Of a DNA stretch of 64,000 nt, positions 9,758 through 20,485 are shown in pieces; position 1 is the stretch's first letter, and each line of letters starts with the position of its first letter. The stretch lies in contig NZ_LR733817.1 in assembly GCF_902506165.1 (NCBI RefSeq), positions 5,921,583 through 5,985,582 of the forward strand. The letters run 5' to 3'. Position numbers and translations under genes: made by a program. The notes under the pieces were generated by a model. That model was not told where the DNA came from. It was given only the letters and a program-made list of their open reading frames with translations, and ran no database searches. Source of the stretch: Bosea sp. 29B. Lineage in GTDB: Bacteria; Pseudomonadota; Alphaproteobacteria; Rhizobiales; Beijerinckiaceae.

Positions 9758-10747
9758 TCACTGCGCCGTGATGCCTATCTTCTTGATCAGCGCGCCCCAG
9801 CGCTCGGTTTCGGCTCGCACGAAGGCGTCGAGCTCCTCCGGCGTCGAATGCGTCAGCTCGATCGAACTCATGCGCTTGCCAACATCCGGCGAGGCCATGA
9901 TGCGTTTCAGTTCGGCGTTGAGCTTGGCGATGATCGGCTTTGGCGTCGCCGCCGGCGCGAACAGGCCGTACCATTCGGTGACGACGACGTCGAAGCCCTG
10001 CTCGGCGAAGGTCGGCGTCTCCTTCATCGAGGGATAACGCTCAGCCGACGAGATCGCGAGCGCTTTGACCTGGCCCGCACGATATTGTTCATAAGCTTGG
10101 CCGACGGTGCCAAATTGCAAGGCGAGATGACCGGCGATGAGATCGTTCAACGCCGGCGCGCCGCCGCGATAGAGCACATGCGTCATCGGGGCGCCCGATG
10201 CGATCTTGAACTGTTCGGCGGTCAAATGCGTCATGGTGCCGACGCCGGCGGAACCGAAATCGACGCCTCCCTGCTTGGTCTTCGCCAGCGCGACGAGTTC
10301 GACCAGATCGTTCGCGGGCAGCGACGGCGTGGCGTATAGCACCACTGGCGTGCGCGCGAGCATGGCGATGGGCGCGAAATCGCGCTGCGCGTCATACGCG
10401 ACCTTCGCATAGAGCGCCGGATTGGTGGTGAGGTTGCTCACCGTCATGAGCAGCGTGTAGCCGTCGGGCTCCGCCTTCGCCGCCGCTCCGGTGCCGACCA
10501 TCGTGCTTGCGCCAGGCCGAGCCTCGACGATCACCTGCTGACCCCATCGCTCCGACAGGCTGTGCGCCACCACCCGCGCCAGCGCATCGACCGAACCGCC
10601 GGCCGGAAACGGCACGATGATCTTGATCGGACGATCCGGATATTTCTCAGACCCAGTTTGCGCGTCGGCCGCGGGAGCGAACGCAAAAAGGAAAACGCCC
10701 GCCAGCGCAGACAGCCGCCTGCATACGCGCCAAAGAAGCTGCCGCAT
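9758..10747 (-). CDS. Bug-family tripartite tricarboxylate transporter substrate-binding protein
   Basis: About 329 residues. An N-terminal signal peptide (arginines, then LSALAGVFLFAFAPAADA) is followed by the family hallmark YPDRPIKIIVPFPAGGSVD. Members bind carboxylates in the periplasm and feed TctAB. No tctA or tctB gene is nearby, so this is an orphan receptor, as is common for Bug proteins. ATG 10747 is chosen because it begins the signal peptide directly; the frame reaches 10795. Confidence 0.9.
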   Translation of the reverse strand: MRQLLWRVCRRLSALAGVFLFAFAPAADAQTGSEKYPDRPIKIIVPFPAGGSVDALARVVAHSLSERWGQQVIVEARPGASTMVGTGAAAKAEPDGYTLLMTVSNLTTNPALYAKVAYDAQRDFAPIAMLARTPVVLYATPSLPANDLVELVALAKTKQGGVDFGSAGVGTMTHLTAEQFKIASGAPMTHVLYRGGAPALNDLIAGHLALQFGTVGQAYEQYRAGQVKALAISSAERYPSMKETPTFAEQGFDVVVTEWYGLFAPAATPKPIIAKLNAELKRIMASPDVGKRMSSIELTHSTPEELDAFVRAETERWGALIKKIGITAQ

Positions 10748-10954
10748 CTCATCCTCCCAGAAGACCGCGATCTGTTGCGCATCGCCGCCGGCCAACGCCA
10801 GGCGGCCTGCCTATTGCCGCGACTACCGCAGACAATATCACTAAATAAGCAGATATTGCGAATCAGAACTGCTTATAAAGCAAATACATAAACATAAATT
10901 CGCTGAAGCAGCATTATTTGCTGGATTCAACAGCAAGCGGCGGGGCCTCCTTGC

Positions 10955-11329
10955 GTGTCCGCATTGGCATCGACGCATACGCGAGCCGGCTGCCGACGAT
11001 CGATCGCCGCGGCCTATATGAGCTGCGCCCGCGAGGTCGGCACCGAGTGGTACGCGCTCTCGGCCGCCTTGAAGGGCAGCGAGGCGATGGAGGCGGTGCA
11101 GCGTGAGCTTACCGCCCGTTATGTCGGAATCTGGCACGATGCCTTCGCGCCGCATGCCAGCCATTTGCCAGCGGGCGAGTTGCAGTTGCGCTGCATCGGC
11201 AACCTCGGCGCGGGCGAAGCGATCTCGCTCGAATTGCTACGCAGTCAAGTCGACGAGGCGCGGGCTGCCGCCAGCCTCGCGGTCTTGATCACGGCTGCGA
11301 TCGGCGCCCCGCCCGCCTTACCAGGCTGA
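10955..11329 (+). pseudogene. Possible remnant of a TetR-family regulator
   Basis: The 124-codon frame (GTG start) is predicted to be helical and looks like a TetR ligand-binding domain, for example EVGTEWYALSAALKGSEAM and CIGNLGAGEAISLELL. The N-terminal helix-turn-helix is missing, and the sequence just upstream (10820-10950) is AT-rich with stops. I read it as the 3' part of a lost regulator gene, or a small gene of unknown role. It converges on the flavoprotein gene at 11339. Assignment to TetR rests on composition and pattern only. Confidence 0.3.
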
Positions 11330-11338
11330 ACGCCAGCG

Positions 11339-11956
11339 CTATCGACCCGGGGCAAACAGCGTCCGGCCGACGGTTTCGGCCTCGGTGAGCCAACGGGCCC
11401 GCTCATCGTCGGAGCTGCCGACGACCGGCCGAAAAACATGCCGGGTATAGGTCTCCACGCCGCAATACGGCAGTACACAGCGCCCCCAGATCGCTTCGAG
11501 CGGATCACCCAACTCCTTCTCCTCGCGCTGCGCTGGAGTGTCGGAGGTGTTCAGGATGAGCGCAGTCCGGATCGCCAGCAGCCCCTCCGGCAAACCAGCC
11601 GCAGTGCTCAGGCGATAGGCTACGCCTGGAACCAGAACGCGATCCATCCAGCCCGATAAAATCGCGGGTGGCTTACCCCACCAGTTCGGATGGACGACAA
11701 GCAAGCCATCAGCAGCCGCGATATTGGACTGATGCTGTCGAACAACCGGGTCTTCGGCGCGCGCGAACGCCGTCTCGAGCGTATCGCCGATCGTGTAAGC
11801 TTCATCCGCCTTCAGACAGGGATCGAACCCTTCGGCGTAAAGATCGTGATGGATGACAACGTGTCCGGCATCCGACAGCACGGTCCGAACACGGTTCGAA
11901 ATCGCATGGCAGAAACTCGACTCGCGAGGATGAGCGACCAGGGACAGAATGCGCAT
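11339..11956 (-). CDS. NAD(P)H-dependent oxidoreductase, flavodoxin-like quinone reductase family
   Basis: The 205-residue product begins MRILSLVAHPRESSFCHA, the flavin-phosphate loop of the KefF/MdaB/NQO family. It continues with VVHPNWWGKPPAILSGWMDR, the typical isoalloxazine-contacting segment. Such enzymes reduce quinones or electrophiles with two electrons from NAD(P)H. ATG 11956 is preferred over the upstream TTG at 11965. The possible TetR remnant converges on its 3' end, which may be a relic of local control. Confidence 0.88.
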   Translation of the reverse strand: MRILSLVAHPRESSFCHAISNRVRTVLSDAGHVVIHHDLYAEGFDPCLKADEAYTIGDTLETAFARAEDPVVRQHQSNIAAADGLLVVHPNWWGKPPAILSGWMDRVLVPGVAYRLSTAAGLPEGLLAIRTALILNTSDTPAQREEKELGDPLEAIWGRCVLPYCGVETYTRHVFRPVVGSSDDERARWLTEAETVGRTLFAPGR

Positions 11957-12195
11957 AATCGACAACGACTACACCGCACCGGAGTCCGCAAGGACATTGC
12001 TGATCTCCGGAACCCGGATCGCGCCCGCAGTCTGCCGTCCTGTTCGATTGGGCTCGGCTGCGCTCCGGGCCAGACGGCCGCGCGCCGTCACCTGCCCAAG
12101 AATGAGGCAAGCCCAGCCAAAGTGCTTGGCAAAGAACCCCTTTCCGAACGCGAGCGAATGCGCATAGGCTACCCCAAACAGGGGAAGACGGCTGC

Positions 12196-13611
12196 ATGGT
12201 CGCATTCGACGAGATGACAGGGGGAGAAGGCGGCCTGCGGGCGGCCTATGGCGAACTCGATCGCTGGCTGAAGGAGGCGCCGCCCGAGATGCTGGCGCTG
12301 CGCCGCTCACAGGCCGAGCTGTTCTTTCGCCGGATCGGCATCACCTTTGCCGTCTATGGCGACGAGGAATCGACCGAGCGCCTGATCCCCTTCGACATCA
12401 TCCCGCGCGTGCTGACCAAGCCGGAATGGACAAAGCTGGAGAAGGGCCTGCGCCAGCGCGTCACCGCGCTCAACATGTTCCTGGCCGACGTCTACGGGAA
12501 GAAGGAGTGCCTGAAGGCCGGGATCATCCCGCCGGAGCTAGTCTATCGCAACGCCTGCTACCAGCTGCAGATGGTCGATTTCCAGGTGCCGCACGGCATC
12601 TACTGCCACATCGCCGGCATCGACATCGTCCGCGTCGACGCCGACACCTTCTATGTGCTCGAAGACAATGCCCGCACGCCGTCGGGCGTCTCCTATATGA
12701 TGGAGAATCGCGAGGTGATGCTCCGGCTCTTCCCGGAGCTCTTCGCCACGCACCGCGTCGCGCCGGTCGACAATTACCCCGACCAGTTGCTGGCGACCTT
12801 GCGCTCGGTCGCCCCGCGCTCGGCCTCTTCCGATCCGACGATCTGCCTGCTGACCCCCGGCCAGTACAATTCGGCCTTCTACGAACACTCCTTCCTGGCC
12901 GACAAGCTCGGCGTCGAACTGGTCGAAGGCTCGGACCTGCTAGTCAAGGACGACGTCGTCTACATGCGCACGACGCAGGGTCCCAAGCGCGTCGACGTGA
13001 TTTACCGCCGCATCGACGACGACTTCATCGACCCGCTGGTCTTCCGCAGCGACTCGATACTCGGCGTGCCCGGCATCATCGGCGCCTACAAGGCCGGCAA
13101 CGTCACGCTCGCGAATGCGGTCGGCACCGGCGTCGCCGACGACAAGGCGGTCTACAGCTACATGCCGGAAATCGTGAAGTTCTTCACCGGCGAGGAGCCG
13201 ATCCTGAAGAACGTCCCGACCTATCGCTGCCGCGAGCGCGAGGCCAACGCCTATGTGCTCGACAATCTCGAGAAGCTCGTCGTCAAGGAGGTCAACGGCT
13301 CCGGCGGCTACGGCATGCTGGTCGGCCCACACGCCAGCAAGGCGCAGCTCGAGACCTTCCGCCAGAAGCTGAAGGACCAGCCCGAGGGCTTCATCGCCCA
13401 GCCGACGCTGGCGCTCTCGACCTGCCCGACCTTCGTCGCCTCGGGCGTGGCGCCACGCCATGTCGATCTGCGCCCCTATGTCCTCTCCGGCGCCAACGGC
13501 ATCTCTTGCGTCCCCGGCGGCCTGACCCGCGTCGCGCTCAAGGAGGGCTCGCTCGTGGTCAATTCCAGCCAGGGCGGCGGCACCAAGGACACCTGGGTGC
13601 TCGACGCATGA
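12196..13611 (+). CDS. Circularly permuted ATP-grasp protein (DUF404/407 type)
   Basis: The 471-residue protein belongs to the COG2308 type. Diagnostic stretches include NMFLADVYGKKE, VLEDNARTPSGVSYM, VVKEVNGSGGYGMLVGP and PYVLSGANGISCVPGGLTR near the end. Families with this fold form amide or peptide bonds with ATP. It is the first gene of a four-gene rightward block with alpha-E, transglutaminase and Anbu-type peptidase genes. In comparative-genomics work (Iyer, Aravind and colleagues) that combination was predicted to make and process a peptide tag. GGGGAAG lies eight bases before the ATG. Confidence 0.9.
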   Translation: MVAFDEMTGGEGGLRAAYGELDRWLKEAPPEMLALRRSQAELFFRRIGITFAVYGDEESTERLIPFDIIPRVLTKPEWTKLEKGLRQRVTALNMFLADVYGKKECLKAGIIPPELVYRNACYQLQMVDFQVPHGIYCHIAGIDIVRVDADTFYVLEDNARTPSGVSYMMENREVMLRLFPELFATHRVAPVDNYPDQLLATLRSVAPRSASSDPTICLLTPGQYNSAFYEHSFLADKLGVELVEGSDLLVKDDVVYMRTTQGPKRVDVIYRRIDDDFIDPLVFRSDSILGVPGIIGAYKAGNVTLANAVGTGVADDKAVYSYMPEIVKFFTGEEPILKNVPTYRCREREANAYVLDNLEKLVVKEVNGSGGYGMLVGPHASKAQLETFRQKLKDQPEGFIAQPTLALSTCPTFVASGVAPRHVDLRPYVLSGANGISCVPGGLTRVALKEGSLVVNSSQGGGTKDTWVLDA

Positions 13612-13663
13612 CGAAGCCCGCCTTCACCCCAGTTCGCACCACCCCGGAAGCCCGGACCTGAGC

Positions 13664-14605
13664 ATGCTTTCCCGTACAGCCGACAGTCTCTACTGGGTCT
13701 CGCGCTATGTGGAGCGGGCCGAGTACCTCGCCCGCATTCTCGATGCCACCACTCGCCTGACCAACCTGCCCTCCGCCTATGGCGGCGCCGGCACCGAATG
13801 GCAGAGCGCGGTCGCCACCGCCGGCTGCGAGGAGACCTTCGCCAAGGCCTATGGCGAGGCCAATGAGCGCAATGTCTGCGATTTCCTCAGCTTCAACCCG
13901 GACAACCCGACCTCGATCCGCAACTGCTTCGCGCTTGCCCGCTCGAACGCCCGCGCCGTCCGCACCGCGCTGACCTCGGAGATGTGGGATGCGCTCAACG
14001 GCGCCTGGCTCGAGCTCCAGCGCTTCGAGCGCAGGCGCATGGACCGCGAGGAGTTCGCCCGCTTCCTGGACTGGGTGAAGAACGTTTCACTGACCTTCGA
14101 CGGCTCGGCCTACCGGACCATGCTGCGCGACGACGGCTACTGGTTCTCACGCCTCGGCGTGAACATCGAACGGGCCGACAACACCGCCCGCATCCTCGAC
14201 GTGAAATACCATGTTCTCCTGCCCGAGACCGAGCAGGTCGGCGGCTCGCTCGACTATTTCCAGTGGACGACGATGCTGCGCGAGGTCTCGGCGCTGACGG
14301 CCTATCACTGGGTCTACCGCCAGGCTGTGAAGCCGACGCTGATCGCCGACCTTCTGATCCTCAACAAGCGCATGCCGCGTTCGCTGGCGAGCTGCTACGA
14401 GAACATCTCGCGCTTTCTCGACCAGATCGGCGATGCCTATAACCGGCATGGCCCAGCCCAGCGCCAGGCCCGCAAGACGCTGACCAATTTCGACAACACA
14501 CCGATCGAGCAGGTACTCCAGCGCGGGCTGCACGAATTCATCGAGGACTTCATCACCGAGAACAACCGCCTCGGACACGTCATCGTCGAACAATATCTGC
14601 AGTAA
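13664..14605 (+). CDS. Alpha-E domain protein
   Basis: The 313-residue, all-helical protein starts MLSRTADSLYWVSRYVERAEY, the standard opening of the alpha-E (COG2307, DUF403) family. Conserved features include DNTARILDVKYHVLLP and FLDQIGDAYNRHGPAQRQA. No catalytic activity is known; it is predicted to work with the ATP-grasp partner 52 bases upstream. It is part of the same rightward transcription unit. Confidence 0.9.
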   Translation: MLSRTADSLYWVSRYVERAEYLARILDATTRLTNLPSAYGGAGTEWQSAVATAGCEETFAKAYGEANERNVCDFLSFNPDNPTSIRNCFALARSNARAVRTALTSEMWDALNGAWLELQRFERRRMDREEFARFLDWVKNVSLTFDGSAYRTMLRDDGYWFSRLGVNIERADNTARILDVKYHVLLPETEQVGGSLDYFQWTTMLREVSALTAYHWVYRQAVKPTLIADLLILNKRMPRSLASCYENISRFLDQIGDAYNRHGPAQRQARKTLTNFDNTPIEQVLQRGLHEFIEDFITENNRLGHVIVEQYLQ

Positions 14606-14644
14606 GGGCTTCCCTTCCGCTCTTCAATTTGGATTGCTTGCCGC

Positions 14645-15472
14645 ATGCGGATCCGGATTTCCCACAGCATCGCCTACTCTTATGCCGAGCCGGTGCGTCA
14701 GCTTCGGCAGGTACTGCGGCTGACGCCGCGCGATCATGAGGGCCAGCACGTCGTCTCCTGGCGGATCGCGCCCAATATCGACGGACGCCTGCATGCCGGA
14801 CAGGATCCGTTTGGCAACATCACCCACGACTTCTCGGCTGAGGGCCCGATCGAAGGCTATACGATCGAGATCAACGGCCTGGTCGAGACGGTCGATCTCG
14901 CGGGCGCGGTCCGCGGCACGGTCGAGAAGGTGCCGCCGGACGTGTTCATGCGCGACACTCTCCTGACGCAAGCCAACGAGGCGGTGCGGGCGCTCGCGGG
15001 CACCGCCGCCGGCCGCGGCGGCAGCGACCTCACCAAGCTGCACGCTCTCATGGAGACGATCAACGCCGAGATTCGCTGCATCCCGACGGCCGACCATCTC
15101 GGCATCGGCGCCGCGGCCTGCGCGAAAGCCGGCGAAGGCATCCCACAGGACGTCGCCCATGTCTTCATGACCTGCGCCCGCCTGCTCGGCGCGCCGGCGC
15201 GCTATGTCTCCGGCTATGTCGCGGCCTCGGAAACCCTCCCGCATGCCGACGGCGCCCATGCCTGGGCCGAGGCCTGGCTGCCCGATTATGGCTGGATCGG
15301 TTTCGATGCCGCCAATGGGCTCTGCCCAATCGACACCCATGTGCGCGTCGCCGCCGGGCTCGACTTCGCCGACGCCGCCCCGGTGCGCGGCGCCCGTACC
15401 GGAGGCCAGGGCGAAAGCCTCCTGGTCGAGGTCAGCGCCCAGGCGGCCAAGCCCCGTTTCCAGGGACAGTAG
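14645..15472 (+). CDS. Transglutaminase-like cysteine protease family protein
   Basis: The 275-residue product has an N-terminal bacterial transglutaminase-associated beta domain (RIRISHSIAYSYAEPVRQLRQ). A papain-like core follows with a catalytic triad: cysteine in VFMTCARLLG, histidine in DGAHAWAEAW and aspartate in GFDAANG. Such proteins hydrolyse or transfer amide bonds. No signal peptide is seen. The position between the alpha-E and Anbu-type genes is the conserved order of this system. Confidence 0.9.
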   Translation: MRIRISHSIAYSYAEPVRQLRQVLRLTPRDHEGQHVVSWRIAPNIDGRLHAGQDPFGNITHDFSAEGPIEGYTIEINGLVETVDLAGAVRGTVEKVPPDVFMRDTLLTQANEAVRALAGTAAGRGGSDLTKLHALMETINAEIRCIPTADHLGIGAAACAKAGEGIPQDVAHVFMTCARLLGAPARYVSGYVAASETLPHADGAHAWAEAWLPDYGWIGFDAANGLCPIDTHVRVAAGLDFADAAPVRGARTGGQGESLLVEVSAQAAKPRFQGQ

Positions 15473-15553
15473 CGGCACCACCGCATTGCCGCTGTCATGA
15501 CGGCCTGATACCCAGCCTCTCGCGCGCCATGTCGGCGCGCTGCGGAGATCATC

Positions 15554-16303
15554 TTGACCTATTGCGCCGGCATCCTCGTCCAGGACGGGCTCGTGATGAT
15601 CGCCGACACCCGCACCAATGCCGGGCTCGACGACATCTCGACTTTCCGCAAGCTGCACGTCTTCTCCTGGCCGGGCGAGCGGACGATGGCGCTCGCCACC
15701 GCCGGCAACCTCTCGGTCACGCAGTCGGTCGTCAGCCTGCTCCATGAAGGCATTTCCAATCCGGAGACGGGCGAGGTCGAGACGCTGCAGAACGCGCCCT
15801 CGATGTTCCGCGCCGCGCAGCTCGTCGGCCGCGCCGTGCGCATCGTGCGCGAGACCGATGGCGAGGCGTTGCGCGAGGCCGGTCTCAAATACGACATGTC
15901 GCTGCTGTTCGGCGGCCAGATCGTCGGCCAACCGATGCGGCTCTTCATGGTCTATTCGGCCGGCAACTTCATCGAATGCGGCATGGACGCGCCCTTTCTG
16001 CAGATCGGCGAGCACAAATACGGCAAGCCGATCCTCGACCGCGCCGTCACCTTCAAGTCGCATCTCTACGACGCGCTCAAGGTCGGGCTGATCTCGATGG
16101 ATTCGACCATGCGCTCGAATCTCGGCGTCGGCCTGCCGATCGATATCATCGTGCTCCGGCGCGATGCGGCAGCGCCTGAGCTCAACCGCCGCATCGAGGC
16201 CGGCGAGCCCTATTTCCATGATCTGCGCGAGCGCTGGTCCGCCGCTCTACGCGCCGCTCATATGGCGATCCCGCGCCCGCCCTATGAGCCGACCGGCGAA
16301 TAG
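15554..16303 (+). CDS. Anbu-type proteasome-related Ntn peptidase
   Basis: The 249-residue protein belongs to the COG3484 proteasome-type protease family. It begins MTYCAGILVQDGLVMIADTR. After methionine removal, threonine 2 would be the N-terminal nucleophile, with the expected D18 and a lysine further on (FRKLHVF). The start codon is TTG at 15554, fixed by the need to expose Thr2 and by AGATCATC rather than a strong ribosome site upstream. Anbu rings are related to HslV and the 20S beta subunit, but no unfoldase partner is known. It is the last gene of the four-gene block. Confidence 0.9.
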   Translation: MTYCAGILVQDGLVMIADTRTNAGLDDISTFRKLHVFSWPGERTMALATAGNLSVTQSVVSLLHEGISNPETGEVETLQNAPSMFRAAQLVGRAVRIVRETDGEALREAGLKYDMSLLFGGQIVGQPMRLFMVYSAGNFIECGMDAPFLQIGEHKYGKPILDRAVTFKSHLYDALKVGLISMDSTMRSNLGVGLPIDIIVLRRDAAAPELNRRIEAGEPYFHDLRERWSAALRAAHMAIPRPPYEPTGE

Positions 16304-16445
16304 CCTCGAGCCGGCGATTTCGGCCGGAAAATCCGCAGCTTCGCTGACTTCTCGGCGACTCTGGAAACCGGATAGCAAGATTCCCCTGCCAAGGTCCGCC
16401 GTCAGCGTGCCGCTACAGGTCCGGGTCTTGCCGACGAACGTTAAG

Positions 16446-18632
<2,187 letters not shown>

Positions 18633-18641
18633 GCGAAAAGC

Positions 18642-19238
18642 TTAGAAGAAGCTCGCGAGCCAGCTCACCAGCGCATAGGCGAACCCCGCCGACAAAGCGA
18701 GGCCGACCGCGCCGACCACGGCCCCGGCGATGATCAGCACGCCGTCACGCTCGACCAGGCCGAGCCCAACCAGGCAGACCGCGAGCCCAAGCGGGATCTG
18801 GCCGATGAAGGGCGCGGCCACAATCAGCCCGAGCGCCAGGAACAGCAGTACTGCGCCAAGCACCGGCAGCGCGAAGGGGCCGCCCAGCATAGTCAGCCGC
18901 GGCTTCGAGAAGCGCTCGAGCCGGATCAGCGGCGGCAAGGCGCGTTCGACGGCGCGCGCAAGGTCCGTCTGGGCGATGCTGCGGTTCAGCAGCCGTTGCG
19001 GCAGCCAGGGCGTCGCCCGCGCCATCAGCATCTGCGCGGCGACGAAGGCGAGGACCAGGCCGCAGACCAGCGGGATCGGCGGCGGCATCGGCAGGCAGTT
19101 CGGCAGGCCGAGCAGCACGACGAGCAACGCATAGGCCCGGTCGCGCAGCGCCGCGACGATGTCGCGGATAGCAACGCGCGGGCCCGGCAGATGAGCGAGC
19201 GCGATCAGCAGTCCGGAGGTGCGCAAGGGGGAGGACAA
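18642..19238 (-). CDS. ExoD family exopolysaccharide synthesis membrane protein
   Basis: The 198-residue product resembles ExoD, needed for exopolysaccharide production and alkali tolerance in Sinorhizobium. It shows an N-terminal helix pair, a proline-rich LGLPNCLPMPPPIPLVCGL turn, and at least four hydrophobic segments with conserved APFIGQIP. It is convergent with the GGDEF-EAL gene, nine bases apart. The molecular function of the family is unknown. Confidence 0.85.
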   Translation of the reverse strand: MSSPLRTSGLLIALAHLPGPRVAIRDIVAALRDRAYALLVVLLGLPNCLPMPPPIPLVCGLVLAFVAAQMLMARATPWLPQRLLNRSIAQTDLARAVERALPPLIRLERFSKPRLTMLGGPFALPVLGAVLLFLALGLIVAAPFIGQIPLGLAVCLVGLGLVERDGVLIIAGAVVGAVGLALSAGFAYALVSWLASFF

Positions 19239-19320
19239 GCAGGCTCGCCAGGCGATGAGCAGGGCCTGCGGCCTAGCATGCCCCGCGGCGGACCAACAAC
19301 CCCGCCGGGACGCATGCCTG

Positions 19321-19590
19321 TCAGTGCAACGTCAATACGCCGTTCACATTGACGATCTCGGCCGGGCGAATGAGGTGCGAATGCGCCACGGTGATCGAAT
19401 GCAGCGGCCCGTCGAGCTCGCGCCGCCAGAAATCGAGGAACTTGTGTAGCTCCGGGAAGCGCGGGGCGAGGTCGTATTCCTGCCAGACGTAAGCCTGCAG
19501 GAAGTCGGGATGATCGGGCATGCGGTAGAGGATCCTGGCTGTCGTCAGCCCGTAACCTGCAAGTTGGCGTAGGAAATCCTGCGAGACCAT
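19321..19590 (-). CDS. usg: Usg family protein
   Basis: This 89-residue protein has the highly conserved Usg sequence: LAGYGLTTARILYRMPDHP, QEYDLAPRFPELHKFLDFW and SHLIRPAEI. Usg is a small alphaproteobacterial protein of unknown function, sometimes misnamed after tryptophan synthase because of an old neighbour annotation. The start at 19590 matches the family N-terminus. It is monocistronic. Confidence 0.92.
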   Translation of the reverse strand: MVSQDFLRQLAGYGLTTARILYRMPDHPDFLQAYVWQEYDLAPRFPELHKFLDFWRRELDGPLHSITVAHSHLIRPAEIVNVNGVLTLH

Positions 19591-19699
19591 GACTGATACC
19601 CTCCTTGACCCAGGAAGACGATGAGCCGGCTGCCTTCAGGCTGCTCCGCGATGGTTAACAAACACTTGCGGGAATTTCTCCAACTGCCACACTCATGAC

Positions 19700-20482
19700 A
19701 TGTGGGGCGCCGTCCATCGGGACGGAAGGGGCGTTGGCGTGGCGTGGGGGGTCGCGAAGCGTTCGGGGCTGCTCGCGCGTGGCTTCGGCGCGGTGGTTGC
19801 GCTCGCCTCCTCGCCCTTGAAAGCCGATCCGGCCCTGATGGAGCGCAGCCCGCTCTCGCTGGCGATCTTCGGCTCGCTCGAAGCCGACGCCAGCAAGACC
19901 TACGGCTCAGTCGGGCTGAAATGGGCGTTCGGCAACAGCGGTGGGCTCGACGCCAGCGGCTTCCGCCTCGGCCTGAAATGGGGCGAGAGCGTCGAGCCGG
20001 CCCAGCGCAAGCCGACGCAGGGGCGCCTCTACAAGACCGAGTTCGACGCGCTGCTCGGCTATGAATGGCGGATCGACGATACGTTCCTGTCGCTCTCGGC
20101 CGGCCCCGAGATCGAGGCCCGCTATAGCGAGAACCGCGGCAAGCGCAGCTTCGAGCAGCGCGGCATGTTGCGCCTGCAGGCCGATCTCTGGTCGAAACCC
20201 TCCGAGAACTGGCTCGTGCAGGCCAATGCCTATGCGATCCCTGGCGATCGCAGCCGCTATTGGGGGCGCCTAGCCGGAGGCTGGCGGCTGCTGGATGAGC
20301 TTTATCTCGGCCCCGAGATCGAGGCCTATCGCGAGCGCGACTATCACAAGCTGCGGCTCGGCCTGCACCTCACCGGCCTGCGGCTCTTCGGCCTGGACTG
20401 GCGCCTGGCCAGCGGCGTCCAGAAGACGCGCGACGACAAGGCCGGCGCCTATGTGACGCTCGGGCTGCTCTGGAAGCGGTGA
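19700..20482 (+). CDS. Outer-membrane beta-barrel, BcsS-like cellulose biosynthesis protein
   Basis: The 260-residue protein has an unusual N-terminus, then a hydrophobic stretch ending in a likely signal-cleavage site (SSPLKA/DPALM, near residue 43). After that come alternating amphipathic strands rich in aromatic residues and Gly (GSVGLKWAFG, FRLGLKWGES, YVTLGLLW) and a C-terminal strand. This fits the BcsS family found near alphaproteobacterial cellulose genes, but no bcs gene is present here. It runs tail to tail with the MoeA/MobA fusion, three bases apart. ATG 19700 is uncertain. Confidence 0.6.
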   Translation: MWGAVHRDGRGVGVAWGVAKRSGLLARGFGAVVALASSPLKADPALMERSPLSLAIFGSLEADASKTYGSVGLKWAFGNSGGLDASGFRLGLKWGESVEPAQRKPTQGRLYKTEFDALLGYEWRIDDTFLSLSAGPEIEARYSENRGKRSFEQRGMLRLQADLWSKPSENWLVQANAYAIPGDRSRYWGRLAGGWRLLDELYLGPEIEAYRERDYHKLRLGLHLTGLRLFGLDWRLASGVQKTRDDKAGAYVTLGLLWKR

Positions 20483-20485
20483 AGC

